In this document: positions 33,988 to 42,260 of the stretch, piece by piece | How positions within the stretch are numbered: the stretch's first letter is position 1 | Layout of the letters: the number at the start of each line of letters is the position of its first letter | Origin: Streptomyces sp. AV19 | Lineage (GTDB): Bacteria > Actinomycetota > Actinomycetes > Streptomycetales > Streptomycetaceae | Length of the DNA: 64,000 nucleotides | NCBI RefSeq assembly: GCF_015999245.1 | Contig: NZ_JAEAMR010000018.1 | Span: forward strand, 163,543 to 227,542 | Reading direction: 5' to 3' | Translations under genes and position numbers: made by a program | The notes under the pieces: model-generated | Told to the model about the DNA's origin: nothing | What the model saw: only the letters and a program-made list of their open reading frames with translations | Databases searched by the model: none

Positions 33988-35151
33988 TCAGCGCTTGGGC
34001 CAGTGCCACGCCGGTTCGTCCAGCGGGCCCTCGCGGCCTGCGACGTCCGTCCGGCCGAGGCCGTCCTTGACGAGGGTGACGGGGTTCACGTCGAGCCGGT
34101 GGCGGCGGGCGCCGAGCGTGAGGGCCTCGGCCAGGTCGGGGGCGTGCGTGACCACGACGATCTGGGTCTTCCGGGTCGCGGTGAGGATCAGGTCGGCCAG
34201 CGGGGGCAGCAGGTCGGGGTGGAGGCTGGACTCGGGCTCGTTGAGGACGAGCAGCGCGGGCGGGCGCGGGGTCAGGAGGGCCGCGGCCCACAGCAGGTAA
34301 CGCAGGGTGCCGTCGGAGAGCTCGGCCGCGCCGAGCGGGCGCATCAGGCCGGGCTGGCGCAGCCGCAGCTCGAACCGGCCACCCTCGTTGCCGATCTCGG
34401 CCTCGCTGCCGGGGAACGCCGCGTCCACGGCGGCGTCCAGGGCCTCGTGGTCGCCGGTCTCGCGGATCGTCTGGAGCGCGGCCGCGAGGTCCGAGCCGTC
34501 GTGGGCGAGGACGGGGGTGCGGGTGCCGATCCGGGCACTGCGGGCCGGTGCCCCGGCGTCGGTGCGGACGTGGTCGTAGAACCGCCAGGACCGCAGGTGC
34601 TCGCGCAGGCGCAGCAGGTCGGGGGCGAGCTGCGGATCGGCGAGCTCGCCGAGCATGCTGTCGTAGGGGCGGAGGGCGTTGACCGTCCGGTGCCAGGTGC
34701 CGTCCGCGGTGCGGGTGCGGACGGCGGGGCCGGAGCGGTCGGAGAGCAGGGCCGCGGGACGCAGGACGGGGCCGGCCCAGGTGCACTCCCGCTTGATCTC
34801 GGGGTCCAGGTTGAACATGGACGGAGCGCCCTCGCCGCCCGCGGTCGGGACGGGGTGCCCGAAGTCGACCGCGTACCCGAACTCGTCCCCGGAGAAGCCG
34901 AGGCGCAGGCTGACGGGCGCCGCACGGCCCGTGCCCCGCCGCTCGCCGGCCCACAGGGTGGACGGCAGCCCGCCCTCGCGGGCCAGCGCCGCGACCGCGC
35001 CGCCCCGGGCCGAGTCGGCGAGCAGCCGCAGGGCCCGGTAGAGGCTGGACTTGCCGGTGCCGTTCGCCCCGGTGACCACGTTGAGCCGGCCCAGCGGAAC
35101 GATCAGTCGGTGCAGGGAGCGGTAGTTCTCGACGGCGAGCGTGGTGAGCAT
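33988..35151 (-). CDS. AAA-family ATPase, RecF/SMC-like (AAA_21 type)
   Basis: A 387-residue ABC-type ATPase. Walker A GANGTGKSS is at residues 28-36, the signature-like AAELSDGTLRYLLW near 275, Walker B LLVLNEPESSLHPDL near 301, and a switch histidine in IVVVTHAPDLAEAL. The N-terminus LTTLAVENYRSL is typical of OLD- and RecF-like proteins. It has no TOPRIM nuclease domain and no adjacent nuclease gene, unlike Gabija or OLD systems, so it appears solitary. DNA-linked or housekeeping roles are both possible. Confidence 0.85.
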   Translation of the reverse strand: MLTTLAVENYRSLHRLIVPLGRLNVVTGANGTGKSSLYRALRLLADSARGGAVAALAREGGLPSTLWAGERRGTGRAAPVSLRLGFSGDEFGYAVDFGHPVPTAGGEGAPSMFNLDPEIKRECTWAGPVLRPAALLSDRSGPAVRTRTADGTWHRTVNALRPYDSMLGELADPQLAPDLLRLREHLRSWRFYDHVRTDAGAPARSARIGTRTPVLAHDGSDLAAALQTIRETGDHEALDAAVDAAFPGSEAEIGNEGGRFELRLRQPGLMRPLGAAELSDGTLRYLLWAAALLTPRPPALLVLNEPESSLHPDLLPPLADLILTATRKTQIVVVTHAPDLAEALTLGARRHRLDVNPVTLVKDGLGRTDVAGREGPLDEPAWHWPKR

Positions 35152-35268
35152 CGGTTCCCTCGGTGCAGTGCGGTGGATCTTTCCGCCAGTGTGCCAAGGG
35201 GGTACGACAACGCGGGCCGACGTGCGGGGCGGCCGGCGCCGACAGGTGCGCGCGGCCGGGCTGACCTG

Positions 35269-35856
35269 TTACGGCCGGGCGTTGGCCGCCCGGATGGCGT
35301 CCCTCACGCGGTCGGCCAGGCCCGTGAGGGGCCCCACGCTCCACTGCGCGAGCGAGGAGCCGGCCGTCCCCGGGTGCGGATGTGTGGGCGCGATCTTCTC
35401 GGCCGCGCGCACCAGGGTCCCCATCCGCCTGAGCTCGGCCTCGCTCCGGCCGGCGCGGATCGTGGGGAACTCCTCCCGCTCCTCGCGCCCGGCGTGGTCC
35501 ACGACCGCCTTCTCGAACGCGCGCAGCCGGTCATCGAACTCGGCGCTGCCCACGTCCGTCTTCTCCAGCGCGGCGAGGACCTTGCTCGCCTCCCACTCCT
35601 CGTGGTTGCGGGCCTCGACCTCGTTCCGGCCGGCGGTGTCGCGGGCCACCGGGCGCACGATCATCTCCTCCGCCGTCTCGTGGACGACGAGCAGGGCCCT
35701 CAGCTCGTCGAACGCCTGCCGCTTGCGCTCCCCCTCCGCCGCTTCGACCTCGGCGAAGAGCTCGCGGATCCGCGCGTGCTGCGCCAGCAGGATGGCGACC
35801 ACGTCTCCCTCGGGCGGACGGGCGGCCTTGTCGCGGGTGGTTGCCGCACCGCTCAT
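35269..35856 (-). CDS. Hemerythrin domain protein
   Basis: A 195-residue HHE-type protein. Candidate metal ligands are His27 in LLAQHARIREL, HETAEEM near residue 59, NHEEWEA near 93 and DHAGREEREEFP near 128, which together make a complete hemerythrin set. It would bind a di-iron centre and oxygen or reactive species. It is the second hemerythrin-like protein in the window, the other being at 28772, but the two are not closely similar by eye. Confidence 0.85.
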   Translation of the reverse strand: MSGAATTRDKAARPPEGDVVAILLAQHARIRELFAEVEAAEGERKRQAFDELRALLVVHETAEEMIVRPVARDTAGRNEVEARNHEEWEASKVLAALEKTDVGSAEFDDRLRAFEKAVVDHAGREEREEFPTIRAGRSEAELRRMGTLVRAAEKIAPTHPHPGTAGSSLAQWSVGPLTGLADRVRDAIRAANARP

Positions 35857-36201
35857 GGGCTCGTTCCCCTTCTTCCGTCCCGGGTGTTGTCGCTCGTCCC
35901 TGCGCGTATCCCCGTTCGCGGCGGGGAAACCCCTCGGCCCGCGAGGGGCCGTTCCGCGGGAAGCGGCGACCGGGGGGCTACCGGGGCGCCGGGTTCGTCG
36001 CAGACCGGCGCGGCGCAGGCCACGATCCGGCAGCCAGTGTCCGGCGCCGCGGCGGCCACCGCGTGCCGCAGCCGCAGGACGCGCCCGCCGGCCTCGGCCC
36101 GCGCCCGGCCTCGTCGCCCTGCGCGGCCTCGTCCCCCGGGCCGCCGCCTCGATCTCCTCGGCCGACGGCCTCGGCAGCCCCGTGACCAGGGCCCAGGGGC
36201 A
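35857..36201. other. Gene-free stretch with one hairpin
   Basis: Frames are open here on several strands, but none has a start signal or a protein I recognise. A stem CCCCTCG / CGAGGGG with a 5-base loop occupies 35930-35948. The stretch may contain degraded coding sequence. Confidence 0.4.
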
Positions 36202-36861
36202 TCACGTCGCTGCGTGTACCCGCGCCGGTGCGCCGACCGCCGCTTCCCTCAGCGCGGCGAGGAGATCCTCCTCGGACCGGGCGCCGACCAGGCTCCCACC
36301 GCCTTCGAACAGAAACACCGGAACGCTGGTGACGCCCAGGTCCCGCACGACGCGCTGCCCCGCCGCCACCTCGGCGGAGCCCGCGAGCGGAGCCTGTTCG
36401 ACGCCGGTCTCGCGGGCGAGGCGCTCGAGAACGGACGGGTCCGCGACGTTGAGCCCCTCGGTGAAGTAGGCGCTGAACAGGCGGTGCGCCATCTGCTCGC
36501 CTCGGTCCTGCGCCGCGGCGTGGGCGATGAGGCGGTGCGCGTCCAGGGTGTTCGTGAAGATCGCCTTGTCGAAGTTCAGCTCCAGGCCGCTGCGGGCGGC
36601 CAGAGCGGTCATCCGGGCCGTCTGCTCCTCGGCGGACGGGCCGAAGACGCGGCGGTGCACCTCGCTGAGGAGCTCCCCCTCGGCCGGGGCGTCGGGGACG
36701 ATCTGGAAGGGCAGGAACTCGACGTCGACCGCGCCGCCTTCGGCCCGGAACCGCTCGACCGCATGCTTGAAGCGGGCGTAGCCGAGAGCGGACCAGGCGC
36801 AGGCGATGTCGAGGACGATGCGGACCTTCATGTTCTTCTCAGTCATGTTCTTCTCCGTCAT
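36202..36861 (-). CDS. DsbA-family (FrnE-like) thioredoxin-fold oxidoreductase
   Basis: A cytoplasmic 2-hydroxychromene-isomerase/FrnE-type DsbA protein, up to 219 residues. The active-site loop reads IACAWSALGYARF, so only the first cysteine (Cys21) of CxxC survives and the second is Ser. The rest fits the family: VEFLPFQIVP, then the helical insertion, then the cis-proline loop GVTSVPVFLF. Loss of the resolving cysteine suggests isomerase or glutathione-type chemistry rather than a disulphide oxidase. Three ATG codons spaced 15 bases apart, each preceded by GAGAAG, make the start ambiguous (36861, 36846 or 36831). Confidence 0.8.
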   Translation of the reverse strand: MTEKNMTEKNMKVRIVLDIACAWSALGYARFKHAVERFRAEGGAVDVEFLPFQIVPDAPAEGELLSEVHRRVFGPSAEEQTARMTALAARSGLELNFDKAIFTNTLDAHRLIAHAAAQDRGEQMAHRLFSAYFTEGLNVADPSVLERLARETGVEQAPLAGSAEVAAGQRVVRDLGVTSVPVFLFEGGGSLVGARSEEDLLAALREAAVGAPARVHAAT

Positions 36862-36873
36862 GCGCTTCTCCGT
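36829..36873. repeat. Three tandem 15-bp units duplicating ribosome binding site and start codon
   Basis: The units CATGTTCTTCTCAGT, CATGTTCTTCTCCGT and CATGCGCTTCTCCGT lie head to tail. Read on the minus strand each supplies GAGAAG and an ATG, so the DsbA-like gene has triplicate in-frame start sites encoding MTEKNMTEKNMK. Confidence 0.85.
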
Positions 36874-37003
36874 TCCGGGACCCGATGCCTGGGGTGGGCT
36901 GTTCGGTGGCGACGAGAAGAACGTAGGCGTGGAGCGGTGACGGCCACATCTGCCGGATGACCGGGTTCGTCACCGGGCGCCGACGCGCCCGGAACCCGGT
37001 CGG

Positions 37004-37795
37004 CTACCAGGTCGCGGCACCGGCGGTCAGCGCCTCCAACAAGTCGCCGTGCAGTACGGGCGGTGCGACGAGGAAGCCGGACGCACCCGCCCGCCAGGGG
37101 TTGCCGTCCAGATCGGTCACCGTGGCGCCGGCCTCGCGGGCGATGAGGGCACCGGCGAGGAGGTTGGCGTCGTCCCGGCCGTACTCCCAGAAGCCGTCGA
37201 GCCGGCCGGCCGCCACGTCGGCGATCTGCCAGGACACCGGGCCGAGGTTGCGCACCGCGGCGACGGCGGGCACGACGGCGCTCAGCGCCCGGCCCGCCTC
37301 CGTCACGGCCCGGGAGCCGGGCGCGGGGAACGGCGGCTGGCCGGTGGCGACGATCGCGGCGGCGAGTTCTCCCTCGGCGGCGGGCACGACGGGGACCCCG
37401 TCGCGGTGGGCCCCGGCGCCCCGCGCAGCGGTGCAGGTCTCGCCGAGGACGGGCGAGTGGAGGACGGCGGCGACCGGCTCCCGGTCGCGGACCAGGGCGA
37501 GGCTGACGCACCAGTGGGGCAGACCGCGCAGGTACTGGACGGCGCCGTCGATCGCGTCGATCACCCACACCGCGCCCTTCTCAGGCAGTTCGGTGTCGAG
37601 TTCGCCGGCCCACCGGGCGTCCGGCACCAGGCCGTCCAGCCGGCGGCGGAGCAGGGCGGCGGCCGGGTCGTCCACGGAGGCGAAGGTGGCGCGCAGGGCG
37701 TCCATCGTGCGGCCCGGGGCGGGGCGCGGGCTCTCCAGCAGGAGCCGCCCGGCCTCCTGGGCCGCGGCGGTCATGGCGCTGAGCAGGTCGTTCAT
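37004..37795 (-). CDS. Inositol monophosphatase family protein
   Basis: A 263-residue Mg-dependent phosphatase of the IMPase/FBPase fold. The core metal motif is VWVIDAIDGAVQYLRG (Asp80 and Asp83), a variant of the usual WVIDPLDGT. The C-terminal aspartate appears in YGRDDANLLAGALIAREAGA. The expected N-terminal glutamate pair is reduced (WAGELDTE). It would hydrolyse a sugar, inositol or nucleotide phosphate. GGAGG precedes the ATG. It is divergent from the AsnC-type regulator, which may control it. Confidence 0.85.
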   Translation of the reverse strand: MNDLLSAMTAAAQEAGRLLLESPRPAPGRTMDALRATFASVDDPAAALLRRRLDGLVPDARWAGELDTELPEKGAVWVIDAIDGAVQYLRGLPHWCVSLALVRDREPVAAVLHSPVLGETCTAARGAGAHRDGVPVVPAAEGELAAAIVATGQPPFPAPGSRAVTEAGRALSAVVPAVAAVRNLGPVSWQIADVAAGRLDGFWEYGRDDANLLAGALIAREAGATVTDLDGNPWRAGASGFLVAPPVLHGDLLEALTAGAATW

Positions 37796-37827
37796 GGATC
37801 GGTCCTCCGTGAGACGCGCGGTGGTGG

Positions 37828-37839
37828 CGTGGTTCCACG
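37828..37839. promoter_or_regulatory. CGTGG-TT-CCACG inverted repeat, candidate AsnC operator
   Basis: A perfect 5-bp dyad with a 2-base spacer lies in the 105-bp divergent region between the IMPase gene and the Lrp/AsnC gene. It is the only symmetric element seen there. Confidence 0.4.
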
Positions 37840-37900
37840 ATCTCCGCCGGGGTGCTCCGGGAGGCCCTCGCGCCCGCCCGGATGAGCGAAACTTGCGATC

Positions 37901-38851
37901 ATGGCCGCATCCATGAGCGAAGACGTCCTCGACCACCACGATCAACGGCTGGTCGCCGCCCTCCAGTGCGACGGCAGGCTGACCGCCGAACGCGCCGCCG
38001 AGGTGCTGAGCCTGCCCCTGCGCGCGGTGCACCGCCGCTGGGCGGCGCTGTTCGGCTCGGGGACGGTACGGGTGGTGGCGGTGCCGCCGCGGGGGTCCCT
38101 GCCCGCCGCGATGACCCTGCGGGTCAAGGTGCTGCGCGGCAAGGCCGAGGTCGTGGCCAAGGCTCTGGCCGACCGGGACGACATTCCGTTCGTCGACCTG
38201 TCGGCGGGCGGCGACGAGATCGGCGCGATCCTGCTCGCCGACCCGGGCGCCCCGCACCGGCTGGTGTTCCGCCGGCTCCCGGCCACCGGCGCGGTGACCT
38301 CGGTGGACGCGCAGACGATCCTGCACGTCTTCCGCACCGCCGACCAGTGGCGGCACGACGTCCTGACCCCCGAGGAGGCGGCCGCCCTCACCCCCGCGCC
38401 GACCGGCGGGGCGTCCGCGCGGCCGGACGGGACCGACCGCGCCGTCCTGGCCGCGCTCGCCGAGGACGGCCGTGCGTCCGCCGCCGCGGTGGCCCGCGCC
38501 ACGGGCCGTCCCGAGTCGACCGTCCGCCGCCGGATCGCCGCCCTCCGCGCCACGGGGCTGCTGAGGACCCATGTCCACGTCGACGCACGGAGGTTGGGCC
38601 TGGCCGTGGACGCCGGCCTCCGCCTCCAGGTGCCGCCCGGGGACCTGGACCGGGTGGGGCGGACGCTCGCCCTCCACCCGGCCGTGCACGGCGCCCTGGC
38701 CACCACCGGCCACACCAACCTGCACCTGGCGGTCTGGCTCCGCGACCTGCCCGGCCTCTACCGGTTCGTGACCCGGGACGTCGGCGCCCTGGGCGTCACC
38801 ACGGCCGAGACGGTGCTGGTCGGGCGCGCGGTCAAGCGGCCGGGCAGCTGA
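37901..38851 (+). CDS. Tandem-domain Lrp/AsnC family regulator
   Basis: A 316-residue regulator with two AsnC-type units in one chain. The first helix-turn-helix is near residues 14-50 (DQRLVAALQCDGRLTAERAA) and the second near 168-215 (DRAVLAALAEDGRASAAAVA, then STVRRRIAALRATGLL). Each is followed by a RAM/ligand-type alpha-beta domain, so a single chain mimics a dimer. ATG 37913 is an alternative start. It is divergent from the IMPase gene, a likely target. The ligand, typically an amino acid, is not predictable. Confidence 0.85.
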   Translation: MAASMSEDVLDHHDQRLVAALQCDGRLTAERAAEVLSLPLRAVHRRWAALFGSGTVRVVAVPPRGSLPAAMTLRVKVLRGKAEVVAKALADRDDIPFVDLSAGGDEIGAILLADPGAPHRLVFRRLPATGAVTSVDAQTILHVFRTADQWRHDVLTPEEAAALTPAPTGGASARPDGTDRAVLAALAEDGRASAAAVARATGRPESTVRRRIAALRATGLLRTHVHVDARRLGLAVDAGLRLQVPPGDLDRVGRTLALHPAVHGALATTGHTNLHLAVWLRDLPGLYRFVTRDVGALGVTTAETVLVGRAVKRPGS

Positions 38852-38955
38852 CCGCCGGTGGCGGCCGCCGCCCCGGCCCACCGGGTGAAAAACGGTTTCC
38901 CGGTACAGCGACCGGTAAGGCGAGGGAAAGGCGTCGCCTTCGGGAAGGAGTTTCC

Positions 38956-39180
38956 CTTGCTCGCCGCGCTCGTCACCGCCCTGCTCCTGCCTCCCGCGCT
39001 GCTGGCCCTCGTCCTGCTCCTCGGGCGCTACGAGGAGCGCGTGCTGGGCCCTCCCGGAACCGACCGCCACCTGAGTCTCGTCCCCGAGCCGTCCCCGGGC
39101 CCACTGCCATCGTCCGCGGCGTCGCGGGAGCGGCGCGCCGCCCGACCTGTCCGGCCGGAATCCCGGGCGGCGGCCGTCTC
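38956..39180 (+). other. Possible small membrane-protein ORF lacking its stop
   Basis: AAGGAG at 38944 is followed by TTG 38956 and a hydrophobic sequence, LLAALVTALLLPPALLALVL, then LLGRYEERVLG, resembling a short one-helix Streptomyces membrane protein. No stop follows where expected: the frame runs on antisense through the methyltransferase gene. The end given is arbitrary. It may be a damaged gene or chance. Confidence 0.3.
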
Positions 39181-40030
39181 AGGATCCGGGCCGGTGCGCC
39201 GTGACCGTGAAGTAGTCGAGGAGACCGTCGCGGTGGGCCCGCAGAAAGTTGCGGGGCCACGTACCGGGTTGCCACACCGTGGACAGCCAGCGGTCCCAGC
39301 CGGGCCACACCGACGCGCCGATCGAGGTGACCTCGATCGCGGTCAGACCGGACCGTTCGAGGCTCCCGGTCAGTTCCGGAACGCTGTGGGCGACATCCAG
39401 GCCGGTGGCGAAACTGTCCAGCAGACCGGCGAGTCGGCCGGCCCGGCCGGGGTCGTCGTCGGGGGTGAAGAAGCTGGTGACGACGGCGCGGCCGCCGGGC
39501 CTCAGGACCCGGGCGGTCTCGCGGGCGAACGCGTCGAGATCGCGGAAGTGCTGGGCCGCCTCGACGCTGTACACCCGGTCGAACCCGGCGTCGCCGAACG
39601 GCATCCGCTCGGCCGCACCCCGTACGAACCGCAGCCGCTCGTCCGGGCCCGCCAGCAGGCCGGAGTGGGCCCGGCGGGCGCGTTCGAGCTGCTGCGGATG
39701 GATGTCCATCCCGGTGACCCGCGCGAAGCCGTACTCCTCCAGCGCCACCGCGCAGCCCGTCCCCCGCCCGCAGCCGACCTCCAGGGCCGAGAGCCCCTCC
39801 CCCGGCGCCACGGCGTCGAGCACATGGCGGTACATCGCCAGCTGGCTGCGGATCCGGTCGTCCTCGGTCAGCGGCCGGTCGAGGTCGATGCCCTGCCAGT
39901 GGCCGAAGTTGATGAATCCCCCGGCGAACAGGGGCATCGCGCCGAGGTCGCCGGGGCCGTACGCCTCCCGCACCGCCGGCGCCATCGGGGGCGGAACGTC
40001 CCCCTGGGACTCCTGGGACTTCGGCATCAT
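39179..40030 (-). CDS. SAM-dependent class I methyltransferase
   Basis: A 283-residue methyltransferase with motif I ALEVGCGRGTG at residues about 82-92, acidic MDIHPQQLERARRAH, motif II-like FDRVYSVEAAQHFRDLD and motif III RVLRPGGRAVVTSFF. The N-terminal INFGHWQG segment is common in enzymes acting on small molecules such as terpenoid, quinone or polyketide acceptors. No biosynthetic partner is adjacent, so the substrate is unknown. The start could be either of two successive ATGs (MMPK). Confidence 0.85.
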   Translation of the reverse strand: MMPKSQESQGDVPPPMAPAVREAYGPGDLGAMPLFAGGFINFGHWQGIDLDRPLTEDDRIRSQLAMYRHVLDAVAPGEGLSALEVGCGRGTGCAVALEEYGFARVTGMDIHPQQLERARRAHSGLLAGPDERLRFVRGAAERMPFGDAGFDRVYSVEAAQHFRDLDAFARETARVLRPGGRAVVTSFFTPDDDPGRAGRLAGLLDSFATGLDVAHSVPELTGSLERSGLTAIEVTSIGASVWPGWDRWLSTVWQPGTWPRNFLRAHRDGLLDYFTVTAHRPGS

Positions 40031-40082
40031 CCGTGCTCCCTCCTGCCGTACGGCGCTCCATCACCGCCGATCACCGCGCGCC

Positions 40083-40464
40083 TCACCTTCGCACGGGCGG
40101 CGCGGGCAGCGCCAGACCGGCGGAGGCCGCGACGAGCACGACGAGCGCCACCACGTTCAGCGTCCGGTCCAACGGTCCGTACACGTGCGGCATCCGCAGG
40201 TGGTGGACGAGATGCAGCACGTTGAAGACCAGCCAGGCGGCGCCCGTCGCAGGGCGGGGACGGACAGCACGGCGAACGCGATGTACACGGCCCCGGCATC
40301 GCTTGCCAAGTGCTCGTTGTACGGCCCGGACCGCGGAAGCCGGCTGAGTCCGAACCCGGGAAGCGGCCGTACCAGGACCGTGGGGCGAAGCAGGCCCGGA
40401 AACCCGTACAGGCCCCGTACAGCGTCAGCAGCACCAGGCATACGCGGCGAGAGATGTCGCCCAT
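40083..40464 (-). pseudogene. Multiply frameshifted small membrane protein gene
   Basis: Three minus-strand frames together spell one conserved Streptomyces membrane protein. From ATG 40464 frame one gives ISRRVCLVLLTLYGACTGF and FAPRSWYGRFPG. Near 40355 it shifts to GFGLSRLPRSGPYNEHLASD and AVYIAFAVLSVPAL. Near 40245 it shifts again to AAWLVFNVLHLVHHLRMPHV and LNVVALVVLVAASAGLALP, ending at TGA 40083. A few residues also seem to be missing at the second junction. With two frameshifts, sequencing error alone is less likely. The intact protein would have four membrane helices of unknown function. Confidence 0.8.
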
Positions 40465-40538
40465 ACCCACCCGATCCGGCGAGGCCCGCGTGACGCGCTC
40501 CGGACGAATGACGAATACAGCGGGAAGGACCGCGTTCT

Positions 40539-41090
40539 TCACCCGGAGGACGGTCGGCCGGACGCGTCCGGGAGGGCCTTCTCCAGCCACGCGACGTCCC
40601 AGTACGCGCCGAACTTGCGGCCGACCTCGCGGTGGACGCCCGCCGGGCGGAAGCCGAAGCGTTCGTGCAGGCGCAGGGACGCGTCGTTGGGCAGGGTGAT
40701 CGCCGCGTAGGCCCGGTGGACGTCCTCCCCGGCCAGGGCCTCGAAGAGCGCCCGGTACAACTGGCTGCCAAGCCCTCGCCCGCCGCGCCCCGGGGCAAGG
40801 TAGATGCTGGTCTCGACCGACGTCTCGTACGCCCGCTTGGGGCGCAGCGGACCGCTGGTGGCGTAGCCGAGCACGGTGCCCGCCTCCTCCGCGACCAGCA
40901 GCCGGTGCCGGCCGGTCGCCGGGTGGTCGGCCAGCCACCGGCGGCGGTCCGCGGCGCGGACGGGTTCGATGTCGAAGGTGATCGGGGTGCTGGTCACGTA
41001 GTGGTTGTAGAGGTCGGTGAGCTGCTCCAGGTCACGCTCCTCCCCCGCCCGGATGCGTGTGGCGGTGCTCGCGCCGGTGATCTGGTCCAT
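40539..41090 (-). CDS. GNAT N-acetyltransferase, phosphinothricin acetyltransferase-like
   Basis: A 183-residue acetyl-CoA-dependent N-acetyltransferase. The acetyl-CoA loop is APGRGGRGLGSQLYRALFEA. The flanking ITFDIEPVRAADRRRW, GYATSGPLRPKRAYETSVET and NDASLRLHERFGFRPAGVHR match the PAT/MddA subfamily, which acetylates phosphinothricin, methionine sulphone/sulphoximine or similar amino acids. The start is ATG 41090 (MDQITGAST). No neighbour hints at the physiological substrate. Confidence 0.87.
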   Translation of the reverse strand: MDQITGASTATRIRAGEERDLEQLTDLYNHYVTSTPITFDIEPVRAADRRRWLADHPATGRHRLLVAEEAGTVLGYATSGPLRPKRAYETSVETSIYLAPGRGGRGLGSQLYRALFEALAGEDVHRAYAAITLPNDASLRLHERFGFRPAGVHREVGRKFGAYWDVAWLEKALPDASGRPSSG

Positions 41091-41415
41091 GGAGTCCGGT
41101 TCCCTTTCGACGGCGGGAAAGGGACCATAACCGCTTCGTGTTACGGGAGTATGTCCGAATAGGCCGGGATGCGGCCGTCGGGTCACGGAACGGTCCGGGG
41201 CACCCGGGACGCACGCGGAAGGCGCTCAAAGCGCCTCTGATTCCTCCGAGTTGGAGGGACGCGCGGCACCGCGGACCGGCTGCCATTGCGATCGGGGGTA
41301 CTCGATTCGGCCCACCGCCGCTTCCCGGGCCCCGCCGGTGACCGCCCCTTGCCCGTTGTGTGACCGATCGATGACCACGGGGCGAACCGGCCGGACGCGC
41401 TGATTGCCTGCTGGC
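41091..41415. other. Divergent intergenic region with a small hairpin
   Basis: No gene is visible between the divergent GNAT and lipoprotein starts. AGGCGCT / AGCGCCT form a perfect 7-bp stem with a CAA loop at 41220-41236. The region should contain promoters for both sides, but none stands out. Confidence 0.45.
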
Positions 41416-42243
41416 ATGCACAAGGACACCACCACTCACACCCGCCGCCCCCGCCGCCGGGCCGCGTTCGCCGCCCTCCTCGCCGCCACGGCGGTGACCG
41501 GCCTCGCGCTCACCGGCTGCGGTGCCGGGGACGACAAGGACAGCGGCTCGAAGCCGGGCGCCGACAACTCGGCGGCGGCGTCGCCGACGGGCAAGAAGGT
41601 CCTCTGGATGGGCGACTCCATCGCCGGTGCCGAAGCCCCGCCCCTGGAGGCCGCGTTGAAGGCGAGCGGTGTGGAGGTCAAGAACGCCGCGTCCGACGGC
41701 GGCGGCACCGTCGTCGAGGGCGACAAGACGACCGGGCCGATCGCGAAGGACACGTGGAAGGACCTCGCGAAGAACATCGCGTCCTTCCGCCCGAACGTGA
41801 TCGCCTACCAGATCACCACCTACGACTGGGGCACCGCCGAGCAGCAGCGGGCCTCGTACGAGAAGCTCGCGAGGACCGCGCGGGACGCCGGCGCCGAGCT
41901 GGTGATCGTCTCGGCTCCGCCCTTCAAGATCGACGACTTCTACAAGAAGTCCGGGGGCGCGATCGCGAGCGCGCCGAAGGCCGCCAAGGAGGTCGCCGAC
42001 CGCAGCGGCGGCAAGGTGCGCTTCCTCGACGCCTCCGCGCTGTGGGGCACCGACGCCGGGGCCGGGAAGGCCCAGCGGTCGTCCGACGGCATCCACTCCT
42101 GCCAGCAGGGTTCCGCCTCCTTCGCCAAGTGGTTCACCGAGCGGCTCGGCACGGCGTACGGCTTCGCCCCGGCGGACCCGGCGAAGTGGGCGACCGGCTC
42201 GTGGACGGGCGACGCGCGGTACGGCAAGCTCGGCTGCCGTTGA
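41416..42243 (+). CDS. Lipoprotein with SGNH hydrolase-like domain
   Basis: A 275-residue exported lipoprotein. The signal peptide ends in the lipobox ALTGC, with Cys35 as the lipidation site. The mature domain has the SGNH/GDSL opening VLWMGDSIAGAEAPP (Ser68 as nucleophile), and near residue 223 the C-terminal catalytic pair appears as SDGIHSCQQG (Asp and His). The protein would sit on the outer face of the membrane. It lies 17 bp before an acyltransferase of the OafA type that lacks its own SGNH domain. In many relatives these two parts are fused, so the pair probably O-acylates an extracellular glycan together. Confidence 0.85.
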   Translation: MHKDTTTHTRRPRRRAAFAALLAATAVTGLALTGCGAGDDKDSGSKPGADNSAAASPTGKKVLWMGDSIAGAEAPPLEAALKASGVEVKNAASDGGGTVVEGDKTTGPIAKDTWKDLAKNIASFRPNVIAYQITTYDWGTAEQQRASYEKLARTARDAGAELVIVSAPPFKIDDFYKKSGGAIASAPKAAKEVADRSGGKVRFLDASALWGTDAGAGKAQRSSDGIHSCQQGSASFAKWFTERLGTAYGFAPADPAKWATGSWTGDARYGKLGCR

Positions 42244-42260
42244 ACCGCGTGCGGATCACC

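Noticed and set aside
33988..35151. OLD/Gabija-type defence ATPase
   Set aside because: No TOPRIM domain and no UvrD-like partner are present, so a defence call is not supported.
38858..40225. Plus-strand frame running from the small hydrophobic ORF through the methyltransferase
   Set aside because: Only the first 60 residues look like protein. The rest is antisense to a clear methyltransferase.
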